Positions 49,889 to 58,684 of a DNA stretch of 64,000 bases are shown here, piece after piece. The position numbers were made by a program, and so were the translations under genes. Origin of the DNA: Sphingomonas tagetis. GTDB lineage: Bacteria > Pseudomonadota > Alphaproteobacteria > Sphingomonadales > Sphingomonadaceae. The notes beneath the pieces are model-generated. The model saw only the letters and a program-made list of their open reading frames with translations. It made no database searches and was not told where the DNA came from. The stretch is taken from NCBI RefSeq assembly GCF_024211275.1, contig NZ_JAMLDX010000009.1, forward strand, positions 1-64,000, read 5' to 3'. Each line of letters opens with the position of its first letter. Position 1 is the first letter of the stretch.

Positions 49889-51082
49889 ATGAGCCAGTCG
49901 CTGAATGGGCTGAAAGTGCTCGATCTGAGCCGGATCCTCGCGGGTCCGCTCGTCGGGCAGATACTCGGCGACCTCGGCGCCGATGTCGTCAAGGTCGAAC
50001 GGCCGGGCGTGGGCGACGATGCGCGCGAGATGGGGCCGCCCTTCTTCACCGAGACGGACGGCAGCAAGGTCGCGGGGTTCTTCCTGTCGTGCAACCGCAA
50101 CAAGCGCTCGCTCGCGGCCGATCTGTCCAATCCCTCCGATCTGGCGATGCTGCGCGATCTGGCGCGTGAGGCTGATGTCGTGATCGAGAATTTCAAGGTC
50201 GGCACGCTGGCGCGGTTCGGTCTCGACCACGCGACGCTCGCCGCCGACAATCCGGACCTCGTCTATTGCTCGATCACCGGCTTCGGCCAGACCGGCCCCT
50301 ATGCCGCCAAGCCGGGCTATGACGGCGTGTTCCAGGCGATGTCGGGCCTGATGAGCGTGTCGGGCCATCCCGACGACCATCCCTGCGGCAGCCCGATGAA
50401 GGTCGGCGTATCGATGGTCGATATCCTGACCGCCTATAACGGCGTCATCGCCATCCTCGCCGCGTTGCGTCATCGCGATGCCGGTCATGGCGGTCAGTTC
50501 ATCGATCTCTCGCTGCTCGACTGCGGCGTCGCCTCGCTGTCGCATTTCGCGCAAAACTATCTGATTACCGGCGAAGTACCCGAACGGCGCGGCAATGGCG
50601 GCTATGGCGGCATTCCCAGCCAGGCATTCGCCTGTTCGGACCGCATGATCTTCATCGTCGCCGGCAATAACGATCAGTACCGGCGGCTGTGCGACGCGAT
50701 CGGCCATCCCGAGCTGGCATCAGATCCACGCTTCAGCACGGGCCCCAGGCGGATCGAGAATCGCAAGTTGCTGATTCCGTTACTGGATGCGGTCTTCAAG
50801 GATCGCAGCGCGGCGGAGTGGGTCGCGCTGATCGACGCGGCCGGTGTACCGGCCAGCGTGGTCAACGACGTCGCGCAGATGTTTGCCGATCCTCAGGTCC
50901 GCGAGCGCGGCCTCAGGACCGCGGCGGACGACGGATCGATGGACCTGGTGGCCAACCCACTCCGCCTTTCCGCGACGCCGGTCGAACGCTATCGCCGGCC
51001 GCCCCGATTGGGCGAGCATACGCGGGAAGTCATCGCGGACTGGCTGGGATCGGCACCGTTTCACCCGGAAGTCGGCGCGTGA
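49889..51082 (+). CDS. Class III CoA-transferase (CaiB/BaiF family)
   Basis: 397 aa from ATG 49889 (GGAGAGG at 5 bases). Family motifs: 'VLDLSRILAGPLVGQILGDLGADVVKVERPG' in pieces near residues 10-40, 'NRNKRSLAADL' near 65, and 'YAAKPGYDGVFQAMSGLMSVSG' with the catalytic Asp near 145. It moves CoA from one thioester to a free carboxylate without ATP. It is followed, with GTGA overlap, by an acyl-CoA ligase, giving two routes to CoA activation in one transcript. Confidence 0.88.
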   Translation: MSQSLNGLKVLDLSRILAGPLVGQILGDLGADVVKVERPGVGDDAREMGPPFFTETDGSKVAGFFLSCNRNKRSLAADLSNPSDLAMLRDLAREADVVIENFKVGTLARFGLDHATLAADNPDLVYCSITGFGQTGPYAAKPGYDGVFQAMSGLMSVSGHPDDHPCGSPMKVGVSMVDILTAYNGVIAILAALRHRDAGHGGQFIDLSLLDCGVASLSHFAQNYLITGEVPERRGNGGYGGIPSQAFACSDRMIFIVAGNNDQYRRLCDAIGHPELASDPRFSTGPRRIENRKLLIPLLDAVFKDRSAAEWVALIDAAGVPASVVNDVAQMFADPQVRERGLRTAADDGSMDLVANPLRLSATPVERYRRPPRLGEHTREVIADWLGSAPFHPEVGA

Positions 51083-52635
51083 CCCGAACCATCTACGGCT
51101 CCTTTCGTGAGGTGGCGGCACGCCACGCGGAACGCGACGCGATCCGCGACGGCGATGTTCGGCTCACCTACGCGCAGGTCGATGCGCTGGTACGTCGAAC
51201 CGCACGCGCGCTGCTGGCGCTTGGCTGCAAGCGTGGCGACCGCGTGGCGATCTGGGCCAACAACCGCTGGGAATGGCCGATCGCGGCGCTCGGCGCTCAG
51301 GCGATCGGCGCGGCCATCGTCCTGTGCGGCACTCGGCTCAAGGGCGGCGAGGTCGCGCGGAATCTCATCCGCGCCAATGCCCGCTTCCTGTTCGCTGATC
51401 CCGGCTTCGGCAGCTATGATTTCGTCGCCGCGATCGGCGAGCAGCCGCTGCCCGATCTGGCGGCGACGGTCGTGTTCGACGATCGGCGCGGCGAAAGCGT
51501 CATGGGCTTCGAGCTGTTTCTCGACCTGGCTGACACCGTCACCGAGGCGGAACTGGAAACCGCCATCGCTGCGGTTCAATCCGGCGACCTCAGCGACCTG
51601 ATCTTCACGTCCGGCACGACCGGCGCGCCCAAGGCAGTGCCGATGGCACATGAGCAGAGCCTGATCGCGTGCGAAGTCCAGCAGCGCGACATCAGCCATT
51701 TCGTGCCCGGCGACGTGTTCCTCGTCATGTATCCCTTCGCGCACAATGCCGGGTATCGCGCGGGCTGGCAGGCAGGCTGGCTGCACGGTGTCACGATTCT
51801 GGTCACTCGGGATTTCGATGCGTTGCACCTGATCGGCCTGATCGAGCGGGAGCGGGTATCCTATCTTCCGGCCGTCCCCACGATCTTCCAGGCGATCATG
51901 GACCACCCGGCCTTCGCCACAGCGGATCATTCCTCGCTGCGAATTGTCAGCACCGGCGCGACGACGATCCCGATCCAGCTGATCGAGCGGATGCAGGCGG
52001 CCTTTCGCCACGCCACGGTCTACACCGGTTATGGCCTCACCGAGGCGGCGGGATCGGTGAGCAACACGCGTCCCGGCGACGACGCGCGGATCATCGTCAA
52101 CTCGACCGGGCGGGTCCTGTCGAACCTGTCGGTCCGTATCCTCGACGCGGACGGAAACGAAGTCGCGCAGGGATGCGATGGCGAGATTGCGGTCAAGGGT
52201 CCGCAAGTCATGCGCGGCTATCTGGACGACCCTGCTGCCACCGCCGCAGCATTCACCGCCGACGGCTATTTCCGCACCGGCGATGTCGGCCGGTTCGATG
52301 CGGCGGGCAATCTGACCATCACCGATCGACTGAAGGACATGTTCATCGTCGGCGGCTTCAACGTGTATCCGGCCGAGGTCGAACAGATGATCGGCGGCAT
52401 CGCCGGCGTGCGCGAGGTGGCCGTCATCGGTGTGCCGGACGACCGATTGGGCGAGGTCGGCTGCGCCTATATCGTCGCTTCGGGCGAACCGCCGATCGAC
52501 GAACAAGCCGTGCACGCGATCTGCCGCGAGCGCCTGGCCAACTACAAGGTGCCGCGCGCCATCCGGATCTTGGAGGCATTACCCCGAAACGCGACCGGCA
52601 AGATCGACAAGCCGGCGCTCCGGAACGCAACCTAG
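51079..52635 (+). CDS. AMP-forming acyl-CoA ligase
   Basis: 518 aa from GTG 51079, overlapping the CoA-transferase stop. ANL motifs: 'DLIFTSGTTGAPKAVPM' near residue 172, 'YTGYGLTEAAG' near 315, 'TGDVGRFDAAGNLTITDRLKD' in pieces near 400, 'VGGFNVYPAEVEQM', and 'LPRNATGKIDK' with the catalytic Lys. It resembles the FadD3-like ligase at 16185 more than the one at 24626. Its TAG stop shares the CTAG tetranucleotide with the stop of the convergent SDR gene. Confidence 0.87.
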   Translation: MTRTIYGSFREVAARHAERDAIRDGDVRLTYAQVDALVRRTARALLALGCKRGDRVAIWANNRWEWPIAALGAQAIGAAIVLCGTRLKGGEVARNLIRANARFLFADPGFGSYDFVAAIGEQPLPDLAATVVFDDRRGESVMGFELFLDLADTVTEAELETAIAAVQSGDLSDLIFTSGTTGAPKAVPMAHEQSLIACEVQQRDISHFVPGDVFLVMYPFAHNAGYRAGWQAGWLHGVTILVTRDFDALHLIGLIERERVSYLPAVPTIFQAIMDHPAFATADHSSLRIVSTGATTIPIQLIERMQAAFRHATVYTGYGLTEAAGSVSNTRPGDDARIIVNSTGRVLSNLSVRILDADGNEVAQGCDGEIAVKGPQVMRGYLDDPAATAAAFTADGYFRTGDVGRFDAAGNLTITDRLKDMFIVGGFNVYPAEVEQMIGGIAGVREVAVIGVPDDRLGEVGCAYIVASGEPPIDEQAVHAICRERLANYKVPRAIRILEALPRNATGKIDKPALRNAT

Positions 52636-53417
52636 CTCACCAGGAAACCGCCATCCACCGGCAGGCTGATGCCCGTCACATAGGACGAGGCGTCCGACGC
52701 AAGGAACAGGCAGGCCGTGGCGATCTCGAGCGGCTGTCCCACGCGCCCAAGCGGCATGCGCCCCGCCCCCGTCATCGGTCCGCCGATCTGCAGCCCGTCG
52801 TCCTTCATGCGCTCGGTCGCCGCCTTGGCGCCCTCGGTCGCCACCGCGCCCGGCAGCACGGCATTGATGCGGATACCCACTTCCGCCGTCTCGATCGCCA
52901 TCGACCGCGTGAGGTTGGTCGTCGCCGCCTTCGATGCGCCATAGCCGCTGTTGTTGGTCACCGACGCGCGTTCACCGCTGGTCGAGGAGATGTTGACGAT
53001 CGCGCCCCCGCGCCCGCCCGCCTTCATCGCCTTGATCGCTTCGCGCATCACGAGGAAGGTCCCGCGCGTGTTGACCGCCTGAATCTCGTCCCACTGCGCC
53101 GCGGTCATCGTCAGAAAGTCGCGTTTGGGAAAGATCGCCGCGACATGCACCAGCGCATCCAGTCGGCCGAACCGCTCGGCGGCTTGCGCGAAGGTGCGCT
53201 CGACCTCGTCCTCGTTCGAGATATCGACGCGATAGCCCGCCGCGTCCGGCAGCGCCCCGGCGACTTCCCGCGCGGTCGTCTCGTCGATGTCGCAGACCGC
53301 GATGCGCGCACCCGCTTGCGCGAACAGCTCGCACACTGCCCGGCCCACGCCGCGACCGCCGCCAGTCACCAGCGCGACCTTGCCGTGCATCCCGAACAGC
53401 GTTTCGATGCTCGCCAT
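52632..53417 (-). CDS. Short-chain dehydrogenase/reductase
   Basis: 261 aa classical SDR from ATG 53417 (GGGAG at 8 bases; a GTG at 53426 would sit on that site). 'LVTGGGRGVGRAVCELFAQ' near residue 15, 'CDID' at 37 indicating NAD preference, Ser in 'NISSTSGERASV' near 140 and YGASK near 155, ending 'PVDGGFLVS'. It probably oxidises a secondary alcohol or hydroxyacyl-CoA. Convergent with the ligase and divergent from the P450 gene across 153 bases. Confidence 0.87.
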   Translation of the reverse strand: MASIETLFGMHGKVALVTGGGRGVGRAVCELFAQAGARIAVCDIDETTAREVAGALPDAAGYRVDISNEDEVERTFAQAAERFGRLDALVHVAAIFPKRDFLTMTAAQWDEIQAVNTRGTFLVMREAIKAMKAGGRGGAIVNISSTSGERASVTNNSGYGASKAATTNLTRSMAIETAEVGIRINAVLPGAVATEGAKAATERMKDDGLQIGGPMTGAGRMPLGRVGQPLEIATACLFLASDASSYVTGISLPVDGGFLVS

Positions 53418-53570
53418 TGCGCTCACTCCCTGAATCGACAGACCAGCCCATCGCCCGGCGGCCGCACCGACGGAAGCAGGTCGCGCGGTTTATCGCAACG
53501 ACGATGCCTTGCAGGCCGGCGATTGACCCTCACCGACCAACACACAAATGTGCGACCCGAGGAGAATGTC

Positions 53571-54794
53571 ATGGCAGACGCCACCGCAGCCGTTCGCGCG
53601 CCCGTACCCGATCACGTTCCCGCCGCACTGGTGCTGGATTTCGACGGCTATCGTCCCGGCGTACCGGAGAACGGCACCTATCACGAGCCTTACGCCAGGT
53701 TGTACGAGGAAAGCGTGCCCGCGATCTTCTGGTCACCCTATAACCGGGGCCATTGGATCATTACCCGCCGCGACTATCTTGCGGAAGCATTCGGCGATCC
53801 CAGCCGGTTCACCTCGACCGAGGGCGCTGCGGTCGACCCGATCGAGCCGCCCGATCGTCCGCGCCTCGCGCCGATCGAGACCGACCCGCCGCGCCAACAG
53901 CTGTTTCGCAAGCTGTTCTCGCCCGCCTTCGTGGCGACCGCGCTCAAGGCACGCGAGGCCGAGGCGCGCCAGCTTGCGATCGACTTGGTCGAGGGCTTCA
54001 AGCCAAAGGGACGCTGCGAGTTCGTCACTGAGTTCGCTCAACACCTCCCGATCCGCATCTTCATGAACATGGTCGACCTGCCGGAGGAGGATCGCCTCGT
54101 CCTGCTGCCGCTCGCCGCCGCACAGGTCCAGGTGGACGCGCCCAAGCACGAGACGATGGCCAAGCTGTTCGAATATGCCGGGCGACGCGTGGCCGAACGC
54201 GCGAAGGCGCCTGGGGACGACCTGATCAGCAAGATCGCGACCGCCCAGATCGAGGGGCGCCCGATCGAGATGCATGAGGCCGTCGGCGTCACCGCGCTGC
54301 TGCTGATCGGTGGTCTCGATACGGTCGCGTCGATGATGAGCCACATCATGCTGTTCCTGGCGACCAACCCGGATCATCGGCATGCGATCGTCGCCGATCC
54401 CGGGATCGTGCCCGGCGCCACCGAAGAGTTCCTGCGCCGCTTCGCGCTGACCAATCCTGGCCGCACTGTCGTGGCGGATATGGATTTCCACGGCATTCGG
54501 ATGCGCGCGGGCGACAAGGTCATGCTCGCGACACCCTTTGGCGCGCTTGATCCACGCGATTATGCCGATCCGCTCAAGGTGGATTTCACGCGCAAGTCGA
54601 ACACCAAGACCACGTTCGGCGCCGGCCCGCATGTCTGCCCGGGCTCGATGCTGGCGCGGGTCGAGATCAAGGTGCTGCTGGAAGAGTGGCTGCCGCGAAT
54701 TCCCGACTTCTCGCTCGACCCCGACGACGCGCCGCGCACCCGGACCGGCGTGAACGGCAGCGTCGAGCATCTGCCGCTGGTGTGGAAGGCGTGA
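53571..54794 (+). CDS. Cytochrome P450, P450cam (CYP101)-like
   Basis: 407 aa from ATG 53571 (GAGGAGA at about 8 bases); upstream openness of the frame is accidental. The haem loop 'FGAGPHVCPGSMLARVE' puts Cys near 356. The I-helix 'LLIGGLDTVASMMSHIMLFL' contains the Asp-Thr pair in the 'GGLDTV' context of P450cam, and the end 'EEWLPRIPDFSL', 'VEHLPLVW' also matches camphor hydroxylase style. A substrate of terpenoid type is therefore plausible. The ferredoxin at 41703-42020 has nearly the putidaredoxin cysteine spacing and is the natural partner. Overlaps the next SDR by GTGA. Confidence 0.9.
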   Translation: MADATAAVRAPVPDHVPAALVLDFDGYRPGVPENGTYHEPYARLYEESVPAIFWSPYNRGHWIITRRDYLAEAFGDPSRFTSTEGAAVDPIEPPDRPRLAPIETDPPRQQLFRKLFSPAFVATALKAREAEARQLAIDLVEGFKPKGRCEFVTEFAQHLPIRIFMNMVDLPEEDRLVLLPLAAAQVQVDAPKHETMAKLFEYAGRRVAERAKAPGDDLISKIATAQIEGRPIEMHEAVGVTALLLIGGLDTVASMMSHIMLFLATNPDHRHAIVADPGIVPGATEEFLRRFALTNPGRTVVADMDFHGIRMRAGDKVMLATPFGALDPRDYADPLKVDFTRKSNTKTTFGAGPHVCPGSMLARVEIKVLLEEWLPRIPDFSLDPDDAPRTRTGVNGSVEHLPLVWKA

Positions 54795-55585
54795 CGGCGA
54801 CCGCCATGCCCACTTCCTCGACCAGTCTGGACCTTGCCGGCCGCGCGCTGCTCATTACCGGAGCCTCTTCGGGCTTGGGCGCGCATCTCTCGCGCGCGGC
54901 GGCAACACGCGGCGCTGCCGTCGCGCTGGCCGCGCGGCGTACCGACCGGATGCGCGACCTGGTCGATGCCATCGCGGATCAGGGCGGCAAGGCCGTCGCG
55001 GTCGCGATGGATGTCGCCGATGAAGCCTCGATCACGGCCGGCTTCGATGCGGCCGAGGCGGCGATCGGCCCGATCACCTCGGTGCTCGCCAATGCCGGTC
55101 TGAACATCCCGGGACCCGCGCTCGATCTGACGGCGGCGGATTATGATTCGATCATGTCGGTCAACCTGCGCGGGGTGTTCCTGACCGCGCGCGAGGGCGC
55201 CCGGCGCATGATCACCAACGGATCGAAGGACAAGGGCGACGGCCGCATCGTGCTGGTCGGATCGGTCGGATCGCACCGCGTCCTGCCCGGATTGATGGCC
55301 TATTCGACGTCGAAGGCCGGTGTCCTGATGATGGGCAAGAGCCTGGCGCGCGAATGGGCCAATCGCGGCATCAACGTCAATGTCGTTATGCCGGGCTGGA
55401 TCAAGACCGAACTCAACAGCGAATGGCTCGAGAGCCCGGCCGGCCAGCGGTTGATCGACAGCTTCCCGCGCAAGCGCGTGATGGCGCCGGAGGATCTGGA
55501 AGCGGTGACTTTCTATCTTCTGTCGGATGCCTGTCGCGCGATCACCGGCGGCGGCTTCGAGCTGGACGACGGCCAGTCGATCTGA
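54791..55585 (+). CDS. Short-chain dehydrogenase/reductase
   Basis: 264 aa from GTG 54791 coupled to the P450 stop; ATG 54806 is an alternative. 'LLITGASSGLGAHLSRAAATRGAAV' features near residue 18, 'AARRTDR' at 43 indicating NADP or NAD, 'ANAGLN' near 98, Ser in 'LVGSVGSHRV' and YSTSK near 175. The gene pair P450-SDR suggests hydroxylation followed by alcohol oxidation, as in camphor catabolism. It ends 18 bases before the convergent acyl-CoA dehydrogenase gene. Confidence 0.87.
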   Translation: MTATAMPTSSTSLDLAGRALLITGASSGLGAHLSRAAATRGAAVALAARRTDRMRDLVDAIADQGGKAVAVAMDVADEASITAGFDAAEAAIGPITSVLANAGLNIPGPALDLTAADYDSIMSVNLRGVFLTAREGARRMITNGSKDKGDGRIVLVGSVGSHRVLPGLMAYSTSKAGVLMMGKSLAREWANRGINVNVVMPGWIKTELNSEWLESPAGQRLIDSFPRKRVMAPEDLEAVTFYLLSDACRAITGGGFELDDGQSI

Positions 55586-55603
55586 CGTCGTCCGGAACGC
55601 GGC

Positions 55604-56689
55604 TCAGCGCGCCGCTTCCCAATAGGGCTCGCGCGACACGAACCCACCCAGATCGCTCAGCCGCGTCACATTCGCATCTACCCCGCCGAGTGCGATCGTG
55701 ATCGCGGTGAGGTTCAGGAAGCAATGGCCGATGACATGCTCGTCGGTCACGCCGATGCCGCCATGCAGTTGAACCGCTTGCTGGGCGATGAAGCGCGTCG
55801 TCCTGGCGACCGTCGCCGCCACCGCGACCATCACGCGTTCGCGTTCCAGCTGATCGGCCTCGTCCAGCATGCAGGCTGCCAGGATTGTCGCGGAGCGCAG
55901 CTGCTCCAGCTCCACATACATCTCGGCGGCGCGGTGCTGGAGCGATTGATTGGCGCCGAGCGGCTGGCCGAACTGAACGCGAGTGTTGAGATAGTCGATT
56001 GTCGTGTCGAGGGCATGGCTGGCCAGGCCCAGCGCCATGGCCGCCAGATAAGTGATGCGCCTTGCCTCGGCAGCGGCAACCGCCTTGCGCGCGGCTTCGC
56101 CGGTCAGGATCCGCGTCGCTGCGACTGCGTCGAAGTGCAAGTTGGCCGCGCGGCCGCCGCCATGGACCGGATAGCCTTCGCGGCGAAGACCCTCCGCATC
56201 GGCGGGCACGATGAAGATGCCGTCTCCGGCCGCCACGATCAGCGTGTCCGCGCTGTCCCCGCCGCGCACGTTGCGCACCGCCCCGCTCAGCCGGTCGCCG
56301 GTCGCGGTCACGCCCTCCGTCACGAGCGCATGGCTGCGCGATCCATCGATCAGCGACGCCAGCGCGCGCGCCGCGGTGTCGCCGTCGCCCGCAGCGAGGA
56401 TCGGCGCGGCAAGCACCCCATTTTCCAGATAGGGCGCCGCGATCAGCCCGCGCCCCAGCGCCTCGCCGACGATCATCAACTCGGTGCCGCCGCCCGCCAG
56501 GCCGCCAAGCGCCTCGTCCAGCAGCATCGCCGGCAGGCCGAGTTCGACGATCTCGCGCCACATGTCCGGCGACCAGCCGCGCGGCATCCGCGCGGCCGCT
56601 CGATGCGCCTCGACACCCCCCGTATCCGCCACGAGCCGGTCGAGCATGTCCTTCAGCATCCGCTGGTCGTCGGTCAGTTCAAGGTTCAC
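55604..56689 (-). CDS. Acyl-CoA dehydrogenase, small subunit of a predicted alpha2beta2 pair (pair C)
   Basis: 361 aa from GTG 56689, 4 bases behind the large-subunit stop. 'LNTRVQFGQPLGANQSLQHRAAEMY' features near residue 230 and 'VQLHGGIGVTDEHVIGHCFLN' near 320 are kept. No 'SEPxxGSD' loop is found between 115 and 150. This is the same division of motifs as in pairs A and B. Subunit C-small is closest in layout to A-small. Confidence 0.85.
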   Translation of the reverse strand: MNLELTDDQRMLKDMLDRLVADTGGVEAHRAAARMPRGWSPDMWREIVELGLPAMLLDEALGGLAGGGTELMIVGEALGRGLIAAPYLENGVLAAPILAAGDGDTAARALASLIDGSRSHALVTEGVTATGDRLSGAVRNVRGGDSADTLIVAAGDGIFIVPADAEGLRREGYPVHGGGRAANLHFDAVAATRILTGEAARKAVAAAEARRITYLAAMALGLASHALDTTIDYLNTRVQFGQPLGANQSLQHRAAEMYVELEQLRSATILAACMLDEADQLERERVMVAVAATVARTTRFIAQQAVQLHGGIGVTDEHVIGHCFLNLTAITIALGGVDANVTRLSDLGGFVSREPYWEAAR

Positions 56690-56693
56690 GCGA

Positions 56694-57854
56694 TCACAGC
56701 CCCAGGATGTTCTTGGCGACGATGGTCTTCTGCACCTCACTCGCCCCGCCATAGATCGAGGCCGCCCGCAGGATCGCGTAATTGGGCAGCGCGGTGCCCA
56801 GCGGGTCCGCGATCGCCTCGGGCCCGGCGGCCTCCGCGCGCAAGGTGTCGATGCCGCAGGCCGCGACGAGCAGCTCAGAGGCCGCCTGTCGCAGCTCGAC
56901 GCCCTTCAGCTTGAGCACAGACGACCGAGGGTCGGCGCCGTCGCTGTGACGCTGCGCATCCAGAACGCGAAGCTGGGTCACCTCCAGCATCTTGAGCTCG
57001 GCCTCGATCGCGGCGGCCTTGACTCCCAATGACGGATCGTCGGAGGTCATCGCCTTGACCCGGCGCAGGATGTGCTTGGTCATGCCAATGCGAGCGATAT
57101 TCGTGCGCTCGCTCGAAAGGAGCGACTTGGTGACGCTCCAGCCGTCATTCTCCGCGCCGACCAGGCAGTCCGCCGGCACGCGGACATTATCGAGGAACAC
57201 CTCGTTGACCTCGTGCCGCCCGTCGATCGTGATGATCGGACGAGCGGTCACCCCGGGCAGCGTCATGTCGATCAGCAGGAACGACAGCCCCGTCTGTTTC
57301 TTCGGGGCCTGCGGATCAGTCCTCACCAGCGTGAACATCCAGTCGGCATGATGCGCCATGCCTTGCCAGATCTTCTGCCCATCGACGATGAAGTGATCGC
57401 CATCGGCGTCATGGCCACGAACGGCGCTGGTGCGCACGGCGGCCAGGTCGGACCCGGCGCCCGGCTCGGAAAAGCCCTGGCACCACCAGATGTCGAGATT
57501 GGCCGTCGCCGGGAGGAAGCGTTCCTTCTGCGCCTGCGTACCGTAGCGGATCAGCACGGGGCCGAGCATGGCGACGTTGAACGACACCGGCTCGGGCGCG
57601 GGCGCCTGGTGCAGTTCGTCGAGGAAGACCGCGCGCTGCACCGGCGACCAGCCCGGCCCGCCCCATTCGCTCGGCCATGCCGGCGTTGCCCAGCCGCGCG
57701 CGTTCAGCGCCTGCTGCCAGGCGACGACCTGACCCTTGGTCGGGATGCGCCCCTCGATCATGACGCGGTGCGTCTCGGGCGCCAGATTGGCGCGGATGTA
57801 GTCGCGAACTTCCTGGCGGAAGGCGACCTCTTCCGGTGACGGTCGAAGGTCCAC
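56694..57854 (-). CDS. Acyl-CoA dehydrogenase, large subunit of a predicted alpha2beta2 pair (pair C)
   Basis: 386 aa. GTG 57854 lies 3 bases behind the crotonase stop. '[22 protein letters not shown]' near residue 125, 'FIVDGQKIWQGMAHHADWMF' near 160 and the end 'SIYGGASEVQKTIVAKNILGL' are present. The R-Q-F-G helix is replaced ('SSERTNIARIGMTKHILRR'). Starts 'MDLRPSPEEVAFRQEVRDY', like the pair A large subunit, so A and C are paralogous pairs. Confidence 0.86.
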   Translation of the reverse strand: MDLRPSPEEVAFRQEVRDYIRANLAPETHRVMIEGRIPTKGQVVAWQQALNARGWATPAWPSEWGGPGWSPVQRAVFLDELHQAPAPEPVSFNVAMLGPVLIRYGTQAQKERFLPATANLDIWWCQGFSEPGAGSDLAAVRTSAVRGHDADGDHFIVDGQKIWQGMAHHADWMFTLVRTDPQAPKKQTGLSFLLIDMTLPGVTARPIITIDGRHEVNEVFLDNVRVPADCLVGAENDGWSVTKSLLSSERTNIARIGMTKHILRRVKAMTSDDPSLGVKAAAIEAELKMLEVTQLRVLDAQRHSDGADPRSSVLKLKGVELRQAASELLVAACGIDTLRAEAAGPEAIADPLGTALPNYAILRAASIYGGASEVQKTIVAKNILGL

Positions 57855-57857
57855 CGG

Positions 57858-58643
57858 TCAGTTGCCGGTGAAGACGGGCTTGCGCTTCTCGGCGAAGGCC
57901 GCGATGCCCTCCTTATAGTCGGCCGAAGCGTAGCAGATCTGGAACAGTTCCTCGCAACGATCGGTATCACGCTTTGCCTCGTCCTGGGCATAGGTCCAGA
58001 GCGTGTATTTAATGTCTTCGGCGGTCAGCGGCGCGCCGACCGAGATCTCGGTGACGGTCTTCTCGGTCCACTGGTCGAATTCATCGTCGGGCAGCACGCG
58101 CCCGACCAGCCCCTTGATATAGGCCTCCTGCGCGGTGAACCGCAGCCCGCCCAGCAGCATGTCCTTGGCCGCGCCATAGCCGATGATGTCGACCATCCGC
58201 CGCAGCGAGGAATAACGATAGCCGATGCCGATATTCATCGCCGGCTGGCCGAACGAGGACTTGGCCGAGCAGTAGCGCAGGTCGCAGACGAGCGCGACCG
58301 AGACACCGCCGCCGATGCAATAGCCGTCGATCGCGGCGACGGTCACCTTCTTGGAGGTATAGATCGCCTGCAGCGCGTCCTCGCCGGTGCGGGCATAATG
58401 TTCCTGCGCATCCGCCGCGCCGCGTTCCTCGGCATATTTCGAGACGTCGGCCCCCGCCACGAACGCCTTGCCGCCCGCGCCGGAGAAGACGACGACCCGC
58501 ACCTCGTCATCGGCCTCGAACGCCTTCATGGCCTTGCCCATGCCCTCCCACATGCCGAGGGAAATCGCGTTCATCTTGGCCGGATTATTGAAGATGATGC
58601 GGCCGATCGCGCCGTCCTTGCGCGTTAGAATCTGGTCTTCCAC
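57858..58643 (-). CDS. Enoyl-CoA hydratase/isomerase family protein
   Basis: 261 aa from GTG 58643 with AGGGGG 6 bases upstream. 'RIIFNNPAKMNAISLGMW', oxyanion-hole 'AFVAGADVSKYAEERG' near 60, 'IDGYCIGGGVSVALVCDLRYCS' near 108 and the unusual 'MNIGIGYRYSSLRRMVDIIG'. Neither standard catalytic glutamate is present. The last motif defines a distinct crotonase subgroup with unknown reaction. It heads the operon with acyl-CoA dehydrogenase pair C; the IclR gene lies upstream on the same strand, 41 bases away. Confidence 0.82.
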   Translation of the reverse strand: MEDQILTRKDGAIGRIIFNNPAKMNAISLGMWEGMGKAMKAFEADDEVRVVVFSGAGGKAFVAGADVSKYAEERGAADAQEHYARTGEDALQAIYTSKKVTVAAIDGYCIGGGVSVALVCDLRYCSAKSSFGQPAMNIGIGYRYSSLRRMVDIIGYGAAKDMLLGGLRFTAQEAYIKGLVGRVLPDDEFDQWTEKTVTEISVGAPLTAEDIKYTLWTYAQDEAKRDTDRCEELFQICYASADYKEGIAAFAEKRKPVFTGN

Positions 58644-58684
58644 TCATGCCCCCTGAAACATATTGATCGCCGTGCCGAGGGCCT

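Noticed and set aside
51669..54794. Single open frame of 1041 codons ending in a P450
   Set aside because: Only the last 407 codons carry P450 motifs and a ribosome site; the upstream part lies inside the ligase and antisense to the SDR.
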